Part shown: positions 1 to 7,401 of the stretch, piece by piece
Layout of the letters: every line of letters starts with the position of its first letter
How positions within the stretch are numbered: the stretch's first letter is position 1
Assembly (NCBI GenBank): GCA_038065175.1
Contig: JBBTRN010000002.1
Coordinates: 1-57,592, forward strand
Length of the DNA stretch: 57,592 bases
Direction of reading: 5' to 3'
DNA from: JBBTRN01 sp038065175
GTDB taxonomy: Bacteria > Patescibacteriota > Doudnabacteria > UBA920
The notes under the pieces: generated by a model
What the model was told of the DNA's origin: nothing
Database searches by the model: none
The model's input: only the letters and a program-made list of their open reading frames with translations
Made by a program: the position numbers and the translations under genes

Positions 1-255
1 GTCGTGCCCGAGATAGTAATTTTAGATTTGCTTTTAACCAAAGAAGACGGCAGTACCGGGATTTTGGACAAATTAAAAAGCGAAGAGCGTTTGCACGAAG
101 TTCCAGTTTTGATATTAACTAATTTGGACAAACCGGAATTAAAAGAAATACTCCTCGCGCAAGGCGTTAAGGAGTATATAATTAAAGGGAGTTTGAGTTT
201 GGATGATTTGTACGAGAAAGTGCTTGGGTATTTGGAGCCAAAGAATAGCCAGTAG
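1..255 (+). CDS. Response regulator receiver domain, 3' part only
   Basis: The reading frame is open from the first base, so the start lies outside the window. The visible part is the last two thirds of a CheY-like receiver domain. ILDLLL carries the expected phospho-acceptor Asp, PVLILTN supplies the conserved Thr at the end of beta-4, and YIIKG supplies the conserved Lys of beta-5. The protein ends right after the last helix, so no output domain follows. An output domain could only be upstream; otherwise it is a single-domain regulator. No kinase gene is visible here. Confidence 0.85.
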   Translation, partial: VVPEIVILDLLLTKEDGSTGILDKLKSEERLHEVPVLILTNLDKPELKEILLAQGVKEYIIKGSLSLDDLYEKVLGYLEPKNSQ

Positions 256-277
256 TAAGTAGTAAGTAGTAGGTAGC
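251..277. repeat. Heptamer array (AGTAGTA units)
   Basis: Three to four head-to-tail 7-nt units of the form AGTAGTA/GGTAGCA directly follow the stop of the receiver gene. This is one of many 7-nt-period arrays in the gaps of this window. Confidence 0.7.
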
Positions 278-280
278 AAG

Positions 281-305
281 AAAAATCCCGCTAGCGCGGG
301 ATTTT
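281..305. terminator. Bidirectional terminator between convergent genes
   Basis: AAAATCCCGC and its inverted copy form a hairpin with A/T tracts on both sides. It lies between the receiver gene (+) and the methyltransferase (-), so it can serve both. Confidence 0.8.
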
Positions 306-1221
306 AGTTATGCCATCTTGAGAATATCCCAGTGGATATCAGACGGCCTGTCCTGACCTTTGCGTCGGGGTTATTTTTTTTTGCCCCGTACCCTTGTGGT
401 ATGGGGTGTTTCAAACACAATTCCCCGAATTCGATTTTGCCGGCTCTCGACCCAATCGCGTCTTCGAGCAAGTTGTTTATAGCAATTGCCGAGGAGTTTG
501 TCGCGTAGCCGTTGATTATTAGGAATTTGGCACCATCTGATAATAATTGCACACAATTTGCCAAGAGCCCGGGGAGGTCATTGTTAAAGCGCCATGTTTT
601 GCCGTCCGGGGCATGGCCGAAAGCGGGCGGATCCATAATTATCCCGTCGTAGTTGGCGCCGCGTTTAATTTCGCGTTTTACAAATTTAACCGCGTCATCG
701 AGTATCCATCTGACGCTATCTTTTGGGAGGTTATTGAGCTTGGCGTTTTCATTGGCCCAATTTAGAGCCGGTTTGCTCGCGTCCACATGCGTCACTTGGC
801 AGCCGGCTTTGGCCAAAATCACGGTCGCCCCTCCCGTGTAAGCAAAGAGGTTAAGGACTTTTAACTTTTCACTTTTCACTTTTAACTTGCTGGTCATCCA
901 GCTCCACTGCGCGGCCTGTTCGGGGAAAATTCCGGTATGCTTGAAAGGGGAGAGTTTGAGCAAGAATTGGCTGTTTTGCCAGCTGATTGTCCACGGCTGA
1001 GGCACAGTTTTTTTTATTTTCCAGCGGCCTGGTTTATTATCAGCGGGCGATTGATATACGGCCCAAGCCTTCCGCCATTCATTTTCCGATAGGGAGCGGG
1101 CCCAAATTATTTGCGGGTCAGGCCGCGTTAAAATCACCTGGCCCCAGCGTTCCAGGCGGTAGCCACCCCCCGTATCTAATAATTCAAAGTCCCAAGGAAG
1201 CTCGTAACATTCTAGGAGCAT
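304..1221 (-). CDS. RlmI/RlmK-like SAM-dependent rRNA methyltransferase
   Basis: A 305-aa class I methyltransferase of the COG1092-like type (Methyltrans_SAM). The SAM-binding motif I is LNLFAYTGGATV, followed by the acidic loop THVDAS and the catalytic DPPAFG motif typical of enzymes that methylate bases in 23S rRNA. An N-terminal half of about 115 residues precedes the Rossmann domain, and no PUA domain is evident. Just before motif I, the residues LKVKSEKLKV are encoded by four 7-nt units (861-888), a micro-repeat inserted in frame next to the catalytic core. The exact target base cannot be read from sequence. Confidence 0.8.
   Translation of the reverse strand: MLLECYELPWDFELLDTGGGYRLERWGQVILTRPDPQIIWARSLSENEWRKAWAVYQSPADNKPGRWKIKKTVPQPWTISWQNSQFLLKLSPFKHTGIFPEQAAQWSWMTSKLKVKSEKLKVLNLFAYTGGATVILAKAGCQVTHVDASKPALNWANENAKLNNLPKDSVRWILDDAVKFVKREIKRGANYDGIIMDPPAFGHAPDGKTWRFNNDLPGLLANCVQLLSDGAKFLIINGYATNSSAIAINNLLEDAIGSRAGKIEFGELCLKHPIPQGYGAKKNNPDAKVRTGRLISTGIFSRWHN
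861..888. repeat. Heptamer array inside the methyltransferase gene
   Basis: Four consecutive 7-nt units (TTAACTT, TTCACTT, TTCACTT, TTAACTT) lie inside the coding region and are translated without a frameshift. The same unit type occurs in the pth gene. Confidence 0.75.
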
Positions 1222-1224
1222 AAA

Positions 1225-1363
1225 ACTCTAAGCACTAATTTTTAAATCCCAAATAATATCAAAATTTAAATAATTAAATCCAAAACCGCCATCCCGTTTA
1301 TTATTTTGTATTTCAATATTTGAATTTGTTTAGGATTTAGAGCTTGAGATTTAGAATTTATTT
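1225..1363. repeat. Inverted heptamer arrays between two minus-strand genes
   Basis: The left part has degenerate units such as CTAAGCA and CTAATTT. The right part (about 1329-1363) has TTTAGGA, TTTAGAG, CTTGAGA, TTTAGAA, TTTATTT. The two halves are roughly inverted, and the right array runs into the 3' end of the next gene. Confidence 0.55.
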
Positions 1364-1723
1364 TTCTTTTATATCCACTAACCTAAAGTTCTCCAACGAG
1401 CCGTCAATTTCAACTTTAACTTCTTTCTCAAACAATTGGCTATAATCCCGGCTGGTAAAGAGATAAACTATGTGGTCCGCCTGCACAAGCATTAAATTAC
1501 CCCTTTTTAAGTCATCGGATATTTTAAGGACACCTTCCAGCATACCGGAAGGCTTGGGGGAATCTGTTTTGCTTCCCGGTACGGAGAGGTTTTGCCTATT
1601 GTCTGTTTGCCGGTCTTGTTCCTCGTTTGCCGGTTTTTGATTTTTGTAATACTGGATTCCGCCTAAGGTTACGACTATTGCCAACACGGCAATTGTCGGC
1701 AAATATTTGGATATTTTGTTCAT
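1358..1723 (-). CDS. Unknown small membrane-anchored protein
   Basis: 121 aa, not recognised. Residues 7-25 form one hydrophobic segment after a short basic N-terminus, so the protein is probably anchored in the membrane with the rest outside. A polar, Gln/Asn/Lys-rich linker follows, then a compact C-terminal part of about 55 residues (GNLMLVQADHIVYLFT onwards) with alternating hydrophobic residues that looks like a small beta domain. Upstream on the minus strand lie a TATAAA box (plus positions 1752-1757) and a TTGACT box (1773-1778) with a short 15-nt spacer. There is no clear Shine-Dalgarno site. Confidence 0.6.
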   Translation of the reverse strand: MNKISKYLPTIAVLAIVVTLGGIQYYKNQKPANEEQDRQTDNRQNLSVPGSKTDSPKPSGMLEGVLKISDDLKRGNLMLVQADHIVYLFTSRDYSQLFEKEVKVEIDGSLENFRLVDIKEK

Positions 1724-1751
1724 ATACTTTTGTTAAGGCTTATGAGGGTAG

Positions 1752-1778
1752 TTTATATTTTAGCCTTGAAAAAGTCAA
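1752..1778 (-). promoter_or_regulatory. Possible sigma-70 type promoter of the 121-aa membrane protein
   Basis: On the minus strand, TTGACT and TATAAA are separated by 15 nt, about 30 nt upstream of the start codon. The spacer is shorter than optimal, so this is tentative. Confidence 0.35.
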
Positions 1779-1875
1779 AGGAATATTGTAGAATATCAAA
1801 GTCTTGGCGAGACGCAAATAAGTAACTAAATTTAATATAAAAGCAGTCTTGCCGTGCGAGGTTTTTGCGAAGCAT

Positions 1876-1951
1876 GGGAACGTAGCTCAGTCGGTAGAGC
1901 AGTGGCCTTTTAAGCCATGTGTCGTGGGTTCGATCCCCACCGTTCCCACCA
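1876..1951 (+). tRNA. tRNA-Lys (anticodon UUU)
   Basis: A full cloverleaf of 76 nt. The acceptor stem GGGAACG pairs with CGTTCCC, and the D-stem GCTC pairs with GAGC. The anticodon stem GTGGC/GCCAT closes a CTTTTAA loop with anticodon TTT at 1909-1911. The T-arm GTGGG/CCCAC encloses TTCGATC. The 3' CCA is encoded. Confidence 0.97.
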
Positions 1952-2053
1952 ATTCGCCTTAAGTTTGTCTCTCGTGTTTAGGTAAAATTTATCCACTTGC
2001 CTCGCTAGAGTTAAAATGTTATAGTAATTCAAACAATTAGTTAGATAATTTAA

Positions 2054-2560
2054 ATGCTGGGAAATAAAAACAAAAAACAAACAGGCTTCACGCTTATTGA
2101 ACTTTTGGTAGTTGTGGCAATCATTGCGCTTTTGACTTCCATAGCCCTAATTGCGTTTGTGAGTGCCAGGCAGAAATCCAGAAATGCCAAAAGGCTTTCT
2201 GACATGGTACAAATGTTGAATGGCTTGGAGTTATTTAGTGCCCAGAATAAAGGCTATCCGGATGATATCGTTCCCCAAGACGGCATTCCTGACGGACTTT
2301 CGCCAAAATTCGTAAGTACAATACCAAAGGCTCCGCTGCCTGCGGATTCAGTCGCGTGCAGCGCTGTATACAGCCCTTGCGGCAGCGCGGGCCAGCCGGC
2401 TTGCGTTACTTCCAATACCTATTATTATGTGGCGCGCAACTGCCAGGTAGTCAATGGGCTTAGTGTTTGCAAAGATTTTGATTATTATTTTTGCCTTGGC
2501 GCAGACACCGGCAGTTTTTCAGCCGGGGTGAGGACTATGACACCCGAAGGGGTAAAGTAG
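2054..2560 (+). CDS. Type IV pilin-like prepilin
   Basis: 168 aa. The N-terminus has the class III signal: a short basic leader, then G/FTLIELLVVVAIIALL, with cleavage expected after the Gly of QTG, N-methylation of Phe and the conserved Glu at +5. The long N-terminal helix is followed by a C-terminal domain with several Cys, suggesting disulfide bonds. The protein would be exported and assembled into a type IV pilus or pseudopilus. No assembly ATPase or prepilin peptidase is in the window, but ComEC and DprA are, so a role in DNA uptake is plausible. The gene stands alone after tRNA-Lys. Confidence 0.85.
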   Translation: MLGNKNKKQTGFTLIELLVVVAIIALLTSIALIAFVSARQKSRNAKRLSDMVQMLNGLELFSAQNKGYPDDIVPQDGIPDGLSPKFVSTIPKAPLPADSVACSAVYSPCGSAGQPACVTSNTYYYVARNCQVVNGLSVCKDFDYYFCLGADTGSFSAGVRTMTPEGVK

Positions 2561-2605
2561 TAACGAATAACCCAAAATCCATAATTTATCACTGATAACT
2601 TATAG

Positions 2606-2628
2606 CCCTCCCAAAGGAGGGTGATTTT
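2606..2628 (+). terminator. Hairpin terminator after the pilin gene
   Basis: CCCTCC and GGAGGG form a tight hairpin followed by a short T-rich stretch. It lies just upstream of a TATAAT box that probably serves the next gene. Confidence 0.55.
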
Positions 2629-2630
2629 GT

Positions 2631-2636
2631 TATAAT
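2631..2636 (+). promoter_or_regulatory. -10 box very close to the start codon
   Basis: TATAAT lies only about 8 nt before the ATG at 2644. Transcription would begin at or next to the start codon, so the mRNA would be nearly leaderless. No Shine-Dalgarno site is present. Inference from spacing only. Confidence 0.4.
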
Positions 2637-2643
2637 AGCAGAT

Positions 2644-4119
2644 ATGACTAAAGCGGAAGCCATAAGGAAACTCAAAGGGAAAATCTTGGCCAAACGGCCG
2701 ATTTTAGATGAGTTATTAAAGCGCCACGCCAATGTATCTGTAGCAGAATATAACAGAACATTGCTACCCTCTACATCGCCGATTGATGCTGTGCGCAAAC
2801 ACGATTTTATAAATATCTTTTCTGCGGAAATAGGAAAACATTTTAGTTCAGAAGTGGTGAATAGTGTTGTTAGGCAGCTGGAATCTTCGTATATGGTTTC
2901 AACCGCTGAGCATCATGGACCTTTAATGCACCCGTTTTTTGTCCATAGTAATTTGCTGGCCGCGCACAACGGCCAGGAAAATATTATAGTTTTAGGAGTC
3001 GGCAACGTTTCTTTAAATAATTCTTCCTATCCTCGCGGCTTAATTTTTCACTCCAAGGATGGAACAAAGCACCATTTGCCTTTTTTCCCATCTCCCGAGC
3101 GCATGTTTTCCGTATTCGGCCAGCGTGCTTTTGGCCAAAACGATATTCTTAAACTGCAAAATTTGATTCAAAATAAAGTCCGGAAAGGGGAATTGAGCAA
3201 TGCTTTGGCTAATTCGCTCAGAGAGTTCATTAATAATATTTGTAATCGCTCTGAAATTTTAAACCTGCCCGACTATAACCATCAAATTGTAAAGTTGAAT
3301 AGTTTATTGTGGCAGGACTTTCTTCCTCTGCCGCGAGCTAAACCTCCGCGGCTTTTGACATTACAATTGGAAGACATTGTTTTGCAGCTTTTGCAAAAAC
3401 ACCATTTGTTTTCTAATACGGATATTTACGAGTTAATCTTTAATACCAATATGCATCGCTTGCTTATTGAACATGCCGACGGGATTCCAGGCAATTTTTC
3501 TCTTGCTGATAAAAAGGGTACTTTTTTGTTTTGGTATTTGCCTTCTAAAAATAATCGCCGCCAGCAGATGTGGTTAAATGGCCGCTGGCTGCAATCAGCT
3601 GAAGGCTTTAAGCTCAAATTAGAGCCGTCGGCTTTAGAAAAAGCCATCGAGTTAGGGAAATTAATTCCCGGAACTTTTTTAAGCCTGCTTTTGCTTTCCG
3701 AATATTATGGCGTAAAGTGCCTCGGGGGATTTAGCCAGGGCACTTATTTAACCAAGACGCATGAAGTTTATAATATTATGCGCAAACGGCCTGCAAAGGC
3801 TTTTGACCAATCCCACTCTACCGGGCTAAGAAGCGATTTTGTTTTAGCTTATTTCAAAGACACCTTAGGACGCTTGCAGCCCGCAACAGGCATGGATTTA
3901 GCTCTGCATAGAAAAGCCGGATCATGGCAGGCTTTTTTAGAAACTGCTAATGAGCTTACTTTGGAACAAGCTATGGCACCTTTATTCCCCGAGTTATATC
4001 TGATTCTTTACTCTCCGAGCGAGCGTCAGGACGAGCTAACTAGTCTAACTATTTATGATATAATTGAGCATTATGGTTTTGCTGAGAAAATTAAGCCTAC
4101 AATTAGTATAGATGGATAA
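2644..4119 (+). CDS. Unknown 491-aa protein coupled to a DapF-like racemase
   Basis: Not recognised. It has no signal peptide or membrane segment and appears to be a mixed alpha/beta soluble protein. Notable features are a His-rich stretch, VSTAEHHGPLMHPFFVHSN (about residues 86-104), that could bind a metal, followed by a strand-loop VLGVGNVSLNNSSYPRG. The last 8 nt overlap the start of the next gene, so the two are very probably translated together and act in one pathway. Together with the racemase this could be a two-step modification of an amino acid or similar small molecule. That is inference; no fold or reaction can be assigned from the sequence alone. Confidence 0.65.
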   Translation: MTKAEAIRKLKGKILAKRPILDELLKRHANVSVAEYNRTLLPSTSPIDAVRKHDFINIFSAEIGKHFSSEVVNSVVRQLESSYMVSTAEHHGPLMHPFFVHSNLLAAHNGQENIIVLGVGNVSLNNSSYPRGLIFHSKDGTKHHLPFFPSPERMFSVFGQRAFGQNDILKLQNLIQNKVRKGELSNALANSLREFINNICNRSEILNLPDYNHQIVKLNSLLWQDFLPLPRAKPPRLLTLQLEDIVLQLLQKHHLFSNTDIYELIFNTNMHRLLIEHADGIPGNFSLADKKGTFLFWYLPSKNNRRQQMWLNGRWLQSAEGFKLKLEPSALEKAIELGKLIPGTFLSLLLLSEYYGVKCLGGFSQGTYLTKTHEVYNIMRKRPAKAFDQSHSTGLRSDFVLAYFKDTLGRLQPATGMDLALHRKAGSWQAFLETANELTLEQAMAPLFPELYLILYSPSERQDELTSLTIYDIIEHYGFAEKIKPTISIDG

Positions 4120-4873
4120 AAGTCCAAAAAAGGAAATTTCTTTCCAAATTTATTCTTCAGGCGGCAATCTTACCGCAATTGTGCCGGGTGGGAAGTATAA
4201 AAATTTAGGGAATACTGCCCGAAAGATTATGCGGGCAGACAGACGAATAGAGCAAGTCGGTTTTTTAGAGGCGCCTATTTTGCCTGGCTGCGACTTACAT
4301 TTGCAAATGATGGGCGGAGAATTTTGCGGCAATGCGGCGCGCTCTGCAGCTATGTACATAGCTCGTGTTAAAGGCAAAAAACAAGTACGGCTTACTGTAT
4401 CCGGCTTTGCTTTGCCAGTCGCAGCCAGAATCTCATCAGATGTTGTTTCTTTAAATCTGCCCGCTAAATTTTTGCGTAAGATTTTTAAAGTTCGTGAGGG
4501 CTGGTTGATAGACTTCGAGGGCATTAGATTTTTAGTTTGCTTTAAAAAAATTAACAAACATCGAATACCGCAGATTATAAACCAGTACAAGGACAATTTC
4601 GCGGCAGTCGGCGTTGTAATGTTGAGTAAAATCAGGGCAGGTTATAAAATTAGCCCATGGGTGTGGGTCAGAGCTACTAAAACTTTAATTGTAGAAACTG
4701 CCTGCGCCAGCGGAAGCCTTGCGGCTGCGGCTGTTTTGCATCAAATGGACGCATCGAAAAAGTTGTATAAAATCAAGCAACCAAGCGGCAGTTGGTATAA
4801 AGTTGGAGTGATTGGCAAGCTTGGCAGCATTAAGAAGTTTTTCCTATCAGGCTCTGTCAAAATAATATTATAG
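4112..4873 (+). CDS. DapF-like cofactor-independent amino-acid racemase/epimerase
   Basis: 253 aa. The architecture is that of diaminopimelate epimerase and its relatives (PhzF/CntK-type): two similar halves, each giving one catalytic Cys. Cys72 lies in GGEFCGNAAR and Cys198 in ETACASGS, matching the two thiols that remove and add the alpha-proton. The EFCGNA form is closer to CntK-like histidine racemases than to classic DapF (CGNGAR), so the substrate may not be diaminopimelate. No other lysine pathway gene is nearby. It overlaps the 491-aa gene by 8 nt, and both are probably one operon. Family is fairly sure; substrate is not. Confidence 0.75.
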   Translation: MDKSPKKEISFQIYSSGGNLTAIVPGGKYKNLGNTARKIMRADRRIEQVGFLEAPILPGCDLHLQMMGGEFCGNAARSAAMYIARVKGKKQVRLTVSGFALPVAARISSDVVSLNLPAKFLRKIFKVREGWLIDFEGIRFLVCFKKINKHRIPQIINQYKDNFAAVGVVMLSKIRAGYKISPWVWVRATKTLIVETACASGSLAAAAVLHQMDASKKLYKIKQPSGSWYKVGVIGKLGSIKKFFLSGSVKIIL

Positions 4874-4953
4874 TTTTTTTATTTAATTTTGTTCAATAGA
4901 ATTGTGTTATAATTATCTTGAAATATTTAGAAGGCTTTGAAAAATAAAATCTA

Positions 4954-6192
4954 ATGACTAAAATTAACATTGTTATCCTCGGCGGGGGATTTTCCGGAGT
5001 TAGTTTGGCCATGGGTTTGGCCAGGCGCTTTAAGCGCGATTCGAATGTTGCAATAACGCTGGTAGATAGGGAAGCCTATCATTTGTTTAACAGTAATTTA
5101 TACGAAGTTGCCACGGCCGCAGAAGAACTAGAAAATACGGGCGATTTAAAAAACAGTATTGGCTTGCCATTTGCGGAAATTTTTAAGGGTAGGCGCGTTA
5201 GTTTTATCCAAAGCGAAGTTAAATCCATAGACCCTTTAACCCGCACTGTAAGTTTGGGCAATAAAAAGTTGGAGTATGATTATTTAATCGTTGCTCTTGG
5301 GTCAGAGGAGGAATATTTTAGCATACCGGGGGCAAAAGAATTCGGCATTCCGTTAAAAAGTCTGCCGCATGCGCTTAAAATAAAAAACGCAATTGAGTTC
5401 GCAGTCGAAGCCCATAAATTTGACGCGCAAAAAAAATATGTGCGAGTTTTAGTCGCCGGCGGCGGCTACACCGGAGTGGAGCTGGCAGGGGAATTGAAAG
5501 GTTTGTTGAATTTTTTGTCATGGAAATACAACTACCCCCGGGAAAAAATGGAAATTCAGATTTTAGAAGCATCGAATTCGCTAATGCCCGGGATGGGGGA
5601 TAGGGCGACTCGGGACGCCGCATCCCGTTTAAACTCTTTGGGGATCCGGGTAAAATTATTAAGCCCGATTATTAAAGTAGAACAGAATACGGTTGAAATT
5701 AATTATGGGGAAAAATTGGTTTATGACGTGCTGATTTGGACTGCGGGAGTAAGGGCTAAACCTTTACCCGCGGGGCTTAATTTACAAAAAGATGCTAAAG
5801 GCAAAGCCGTTGTTGACCAGTTTTTAAGGATCGCAGAGCACCATAATATTTTTGTGCTTGGCGACCAGGCAGCTGTTTTAAAACCAAATGGACAAGCGGC
5901 GCCGGCCAGCGCCCAGGATGCCGTGCGCGAGGCTGAATATTTAGCCAATGCCCTGCCGTGCTTAATTAAAAATCATCGTCCGCCGCCATATAGAACAAAA
6001 AACCACGGATTTATAGTTAGCGTGGGAGGGAAATGGGCTATTTTAAATTATCCACCGTTTTATTTTACCGGCCGCTTGGCCTATTTTATCCACGAACTCG
6101 CGCATGCGCGGTACTTTGCTTCCATCTTAGGTTGGTGGAAAGCTATTAAGCTGGTTTGGTTTCAGGATAGGCTATATAGCAGAAATGATTGA
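4954..6192 (+). CDS. ndh: Type II NADH dehydrogenase (NDH-2-like flavoprotein)
   Basis: 412 aa. Two Rossmann motifs are clear: FAD-binding VILGGGFSG at the N-terminus and NAD-binding VLVAGGGYTGVELAG in the middle. The late FAD motif IFVLGDQAA follows. IWTAGVRAKPL is typical of the NDH-2 family. The C-terminal 60 residues are aromatic and amphipathic (YFTGRLAYFIHELAHARYF), the usual membrane-surface anchor. The enzyme would pass electrons from NADH to a quinone without pumping protons. A TATAAT lies about 45 nt upstream. No quinone synthesis or other respiratory genes are in the window, so its acceptor is unknown. Confidence 0.85.
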   Translation: MTKINIVILGGGFSGVSLAMGLARRFKRDSNVAITLVDREAYHLFNSNLYEVATAAEELENTGDLKNSIGLPFAEIFKGRRVSFIQSEVKSIDPLTRTVSLGNKKLEYDYLIVALGSEEEYFSIPGAKEFGIPLKSLPHALKIKNAIEFAVEAHKFDAQKKYVRVLVAGGGYTGVELAGELKGLLNFLSWKYNYPREKMEIQILEASNSLMPGMGDRATRDAASRLNSLGIRVKLLSPIIKVEQNTVEINYGEKLVYDVLIWTAGVRAKPLPAGLNLQKDAKGKAVVDQFLRIAEHHNIFVLGDQAAVLKPNGQAAPASAQDAVREAEYLANALPCLIKNHRPPPYRTKNHGFIVSVGGKWAILNYPPFYFTGRLAYFIHELAHARYFASILGWWKAIKLVWFQDRLYSRND

Positions 6193-6200
6193 TTTTTTAT

Positions 6201-6235
6201 TCCCTCCCCTTGAGGGGGAGGGCTAGGGTGGGGTG
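6201..6235. repeat. Dispersed CCTCCCC...GGGGAGG repeat, copy 1
   Basis: CCCTCCCCTTGAGGGGGAGG followed by GGGTGGGG. The same C-rich/G-rich palindromic repeat recurs at 6578-6653, 10751-10797, 11066-11146, 26291-26323 and 28510-28545. This copy ends directly on the start codon of the DUF559 gene. Confidence 0.7.
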
Positions 6236-6574
6236 ATGATTAACCACAAAATCCAAATAGCAAGAAAGCTTAGAAATAATCCGACTGATGCCGAAAAGAA
6301 ACTTTGGTATTTTTTAAGAAGCTACCGTATCCTGGGAATCAAATTTAGGAGACAACAGCCGATCGGAAGATATGTTGTAGATTTTGTCTGTCTGCCCAAA
6401 AAATTAATTATCGAATTGGACGGAAGCCAGCATCTAAACTCCAAATCCGATGAAGTACGGGATGATTGGCTAAACAAAGAAGGTTTTACAGTTTTAAGAT
6501 TCTGGAATAATGAAGTGTTGCAAAATATTGAAGGCGTGATGGAAAAAATTTTAAATTATTGTAATAAGCTATAA
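6236..6574 (+). CDS. DUF559 family protein (restriction-like nuclease fold)
   Basis: 112 aa from the ATG at 6236; a GTG one codon earlier is also possible. The family signature is complete: NPTDAEKKLWYFLR, then KFRRQQPIGRYVVDFVCL and IIELDGSQH, followed by RDDWLNKEGFTVLRFWNNEV. The Asp of VDF, the Glu of ELDGSQH and the Gln/His form the Vsr-like/PD-(D/E)XK-like active-site region. DUF559 proteins are predicted DNA-acting nucleases and are often carried as single genes. The start codon abuts a dispersed repeat and a second copy follows the stop, so the gene sits between two repeats and may have been moved with them. Confidence 0.85.
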   Translation: MINHKIQIARKLRNNPTDAEKKLWYFLRSYRILGIKFRRQQPIGRYVVDFVCLPKKLIIELDGSQHLNSKSDEVRDDWLNKEGFTVLRFWNNEVLQNIEGVMEKILNYCNKL

Positions 6575-6577
6575 ACT

Positions 6578-6653
6578 ACCCCCACCTAACCTCCCCCCTC
6601 AAGCCACCCCATTTTCGCCAAGCGATAAATGGGGAACCCCGGCAGGGGGAGGA
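6578..6653. repeat. Dispersed CCTCCCC...GGGGAGG repeat, copy 2
   Basis: CCCCCACCTAACCTCCCCCC...GGGGGAGG palindrome with an internal ACCCCATTT...AAATGGGG stem. It follows the DUF559 stop codon. Confidence 0.7.
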
Positions 6654-6680
6654 ACCAGAAACACATTACTGTGCTAGCAG

Positions 6681-6706
6681 AATCCCCAGATTTGCTTGGG
6701 GATTTT
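6681..6706 (+). terminator. Terminator after the DUF559 gene
   Basis: AATCCCCA and TTGGGGATT pair around a 7-nt loop, followed by TTTTG. Confidence 0.7.
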
Positions 6707-6790
6707 TGATTTTACCCCGCTCTTTTGATGCAAAAAGGGCGGGGTTGACACCAACAGAGAGAGAGTATTATTGGCTTAAAGATAATCCTT

Positions 6791-6940
6791 GTCATCGCGA
6801 GTGCATCTCATTCGAGTCCGAGCGATTCCGTTCGTCCCTCAGAGTCGAGGACCGAAGCGATCTGAACCGTGGGGTAGATTGCTTCGTCGGATGTCGTGCC
6901 TGAGGCAGATCCGCCTCCGGCGGGCACTCCTCGCAATGAC
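6791..6940. repeat. Dispersed palindromic repeat (TGTCATCGCGAG...CGCAATGACA)
   Basis: A 150-bp imperfect palindrome that begins with TGTCATCGCGAG and ends with CTCGCAATGACA. Its core (GAGTGCATCTCATTCGAGTC onwards) is nearly identical to an inverted copy at 9849-9981. It fills most of the 396-nt gap between the DUF559 gene and the next gene. It resembles small non-autonomous palindromic elements. Confidence 0.7.
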
Positions 6941-6970
6941 AGAAAATTAAATTTTGAAAGGAAAAAATAT

Positions 6971-7267
6971 ATGAGCGAAGGTAAGCAACAATTTGATGTT
7001 GATCCCAATATGCAATTAATAATTGATTCTCTTAAAGATTCAGGAAAATATAAAGAAATATATGCTGATCCAGAAATCCAAAAGTTGAAACAGGCATATG
7101 ACATTTTGGGGACATTGGCCGATAATGTATGGCGGAATCCTAATACTGTACCTACCCCAATTGCCTTATCCTTATTACACTCTAGAGACTACATCGGTCG
7201 GCAAATCGCTGATCTCTTGAAAGGTGAGGACGAGGATAGTACAACAGATGAACAAAAAACCGAGTAG
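6971..7267 (+). CDS. Unknown small soluble protein
   Basis: 98 aa from ATG 6971, chosen because GAAAGGA lies just upstream and the longer frame runs into a palindromic repeat. The sequence is acidic and mostly helical, with no membrane segment or Cys. Not recognised. The last codons and the TAG stop lie inside the terminator hairpin at 7256-7279. Confidence 0.6.
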   Translation: MSEGKQQFDVDPNMQLIIDSLKDSGKYKEIYADPEIQKLKQAYDILGTLADNVWRNPNTVPTPIALSLLHSRDYIGRQIADLLKGEDEDSTTDEQKTE

Positions 7268-7279
7268 CTACTCGGTTTT
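7256..7279. terminator. Perfect palindromic terminator overlapping a stop codon
   Basis: AAAACCGAGTAG and its exact inverse form a 24-nt palindrome followed by CTTTTTG. The stop codon of the 98-aa gene (7265-7267) is part of the stem. Confidence 0.85.
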
Positions 7280-7300
7280 CTTTTTGTACACCTTTTTTCG

Positions 7301-7389
7301 CCCCAGTACCAGTCGTTCCTCCGGTACGGGGTTTCAGTTTTGGCGGATTATCCCCAGTACCATATCCGCTTCGCGTATCGCTACGGGGT
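7301..7389. repeat. CCCCAGTACCAG...GGTACGGGG hairpin repeats
   Basis: Two consecutive hairpin units of the form CCCCAGTACC...GGTACGGGG and CCCCAGTACC...GCTACGGGG lie downstream of topA. A related unit is at 14825-14869. Confidence 0.6.
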
Positions 7390-7401
7390 AAACCTTCCAA
7401 T

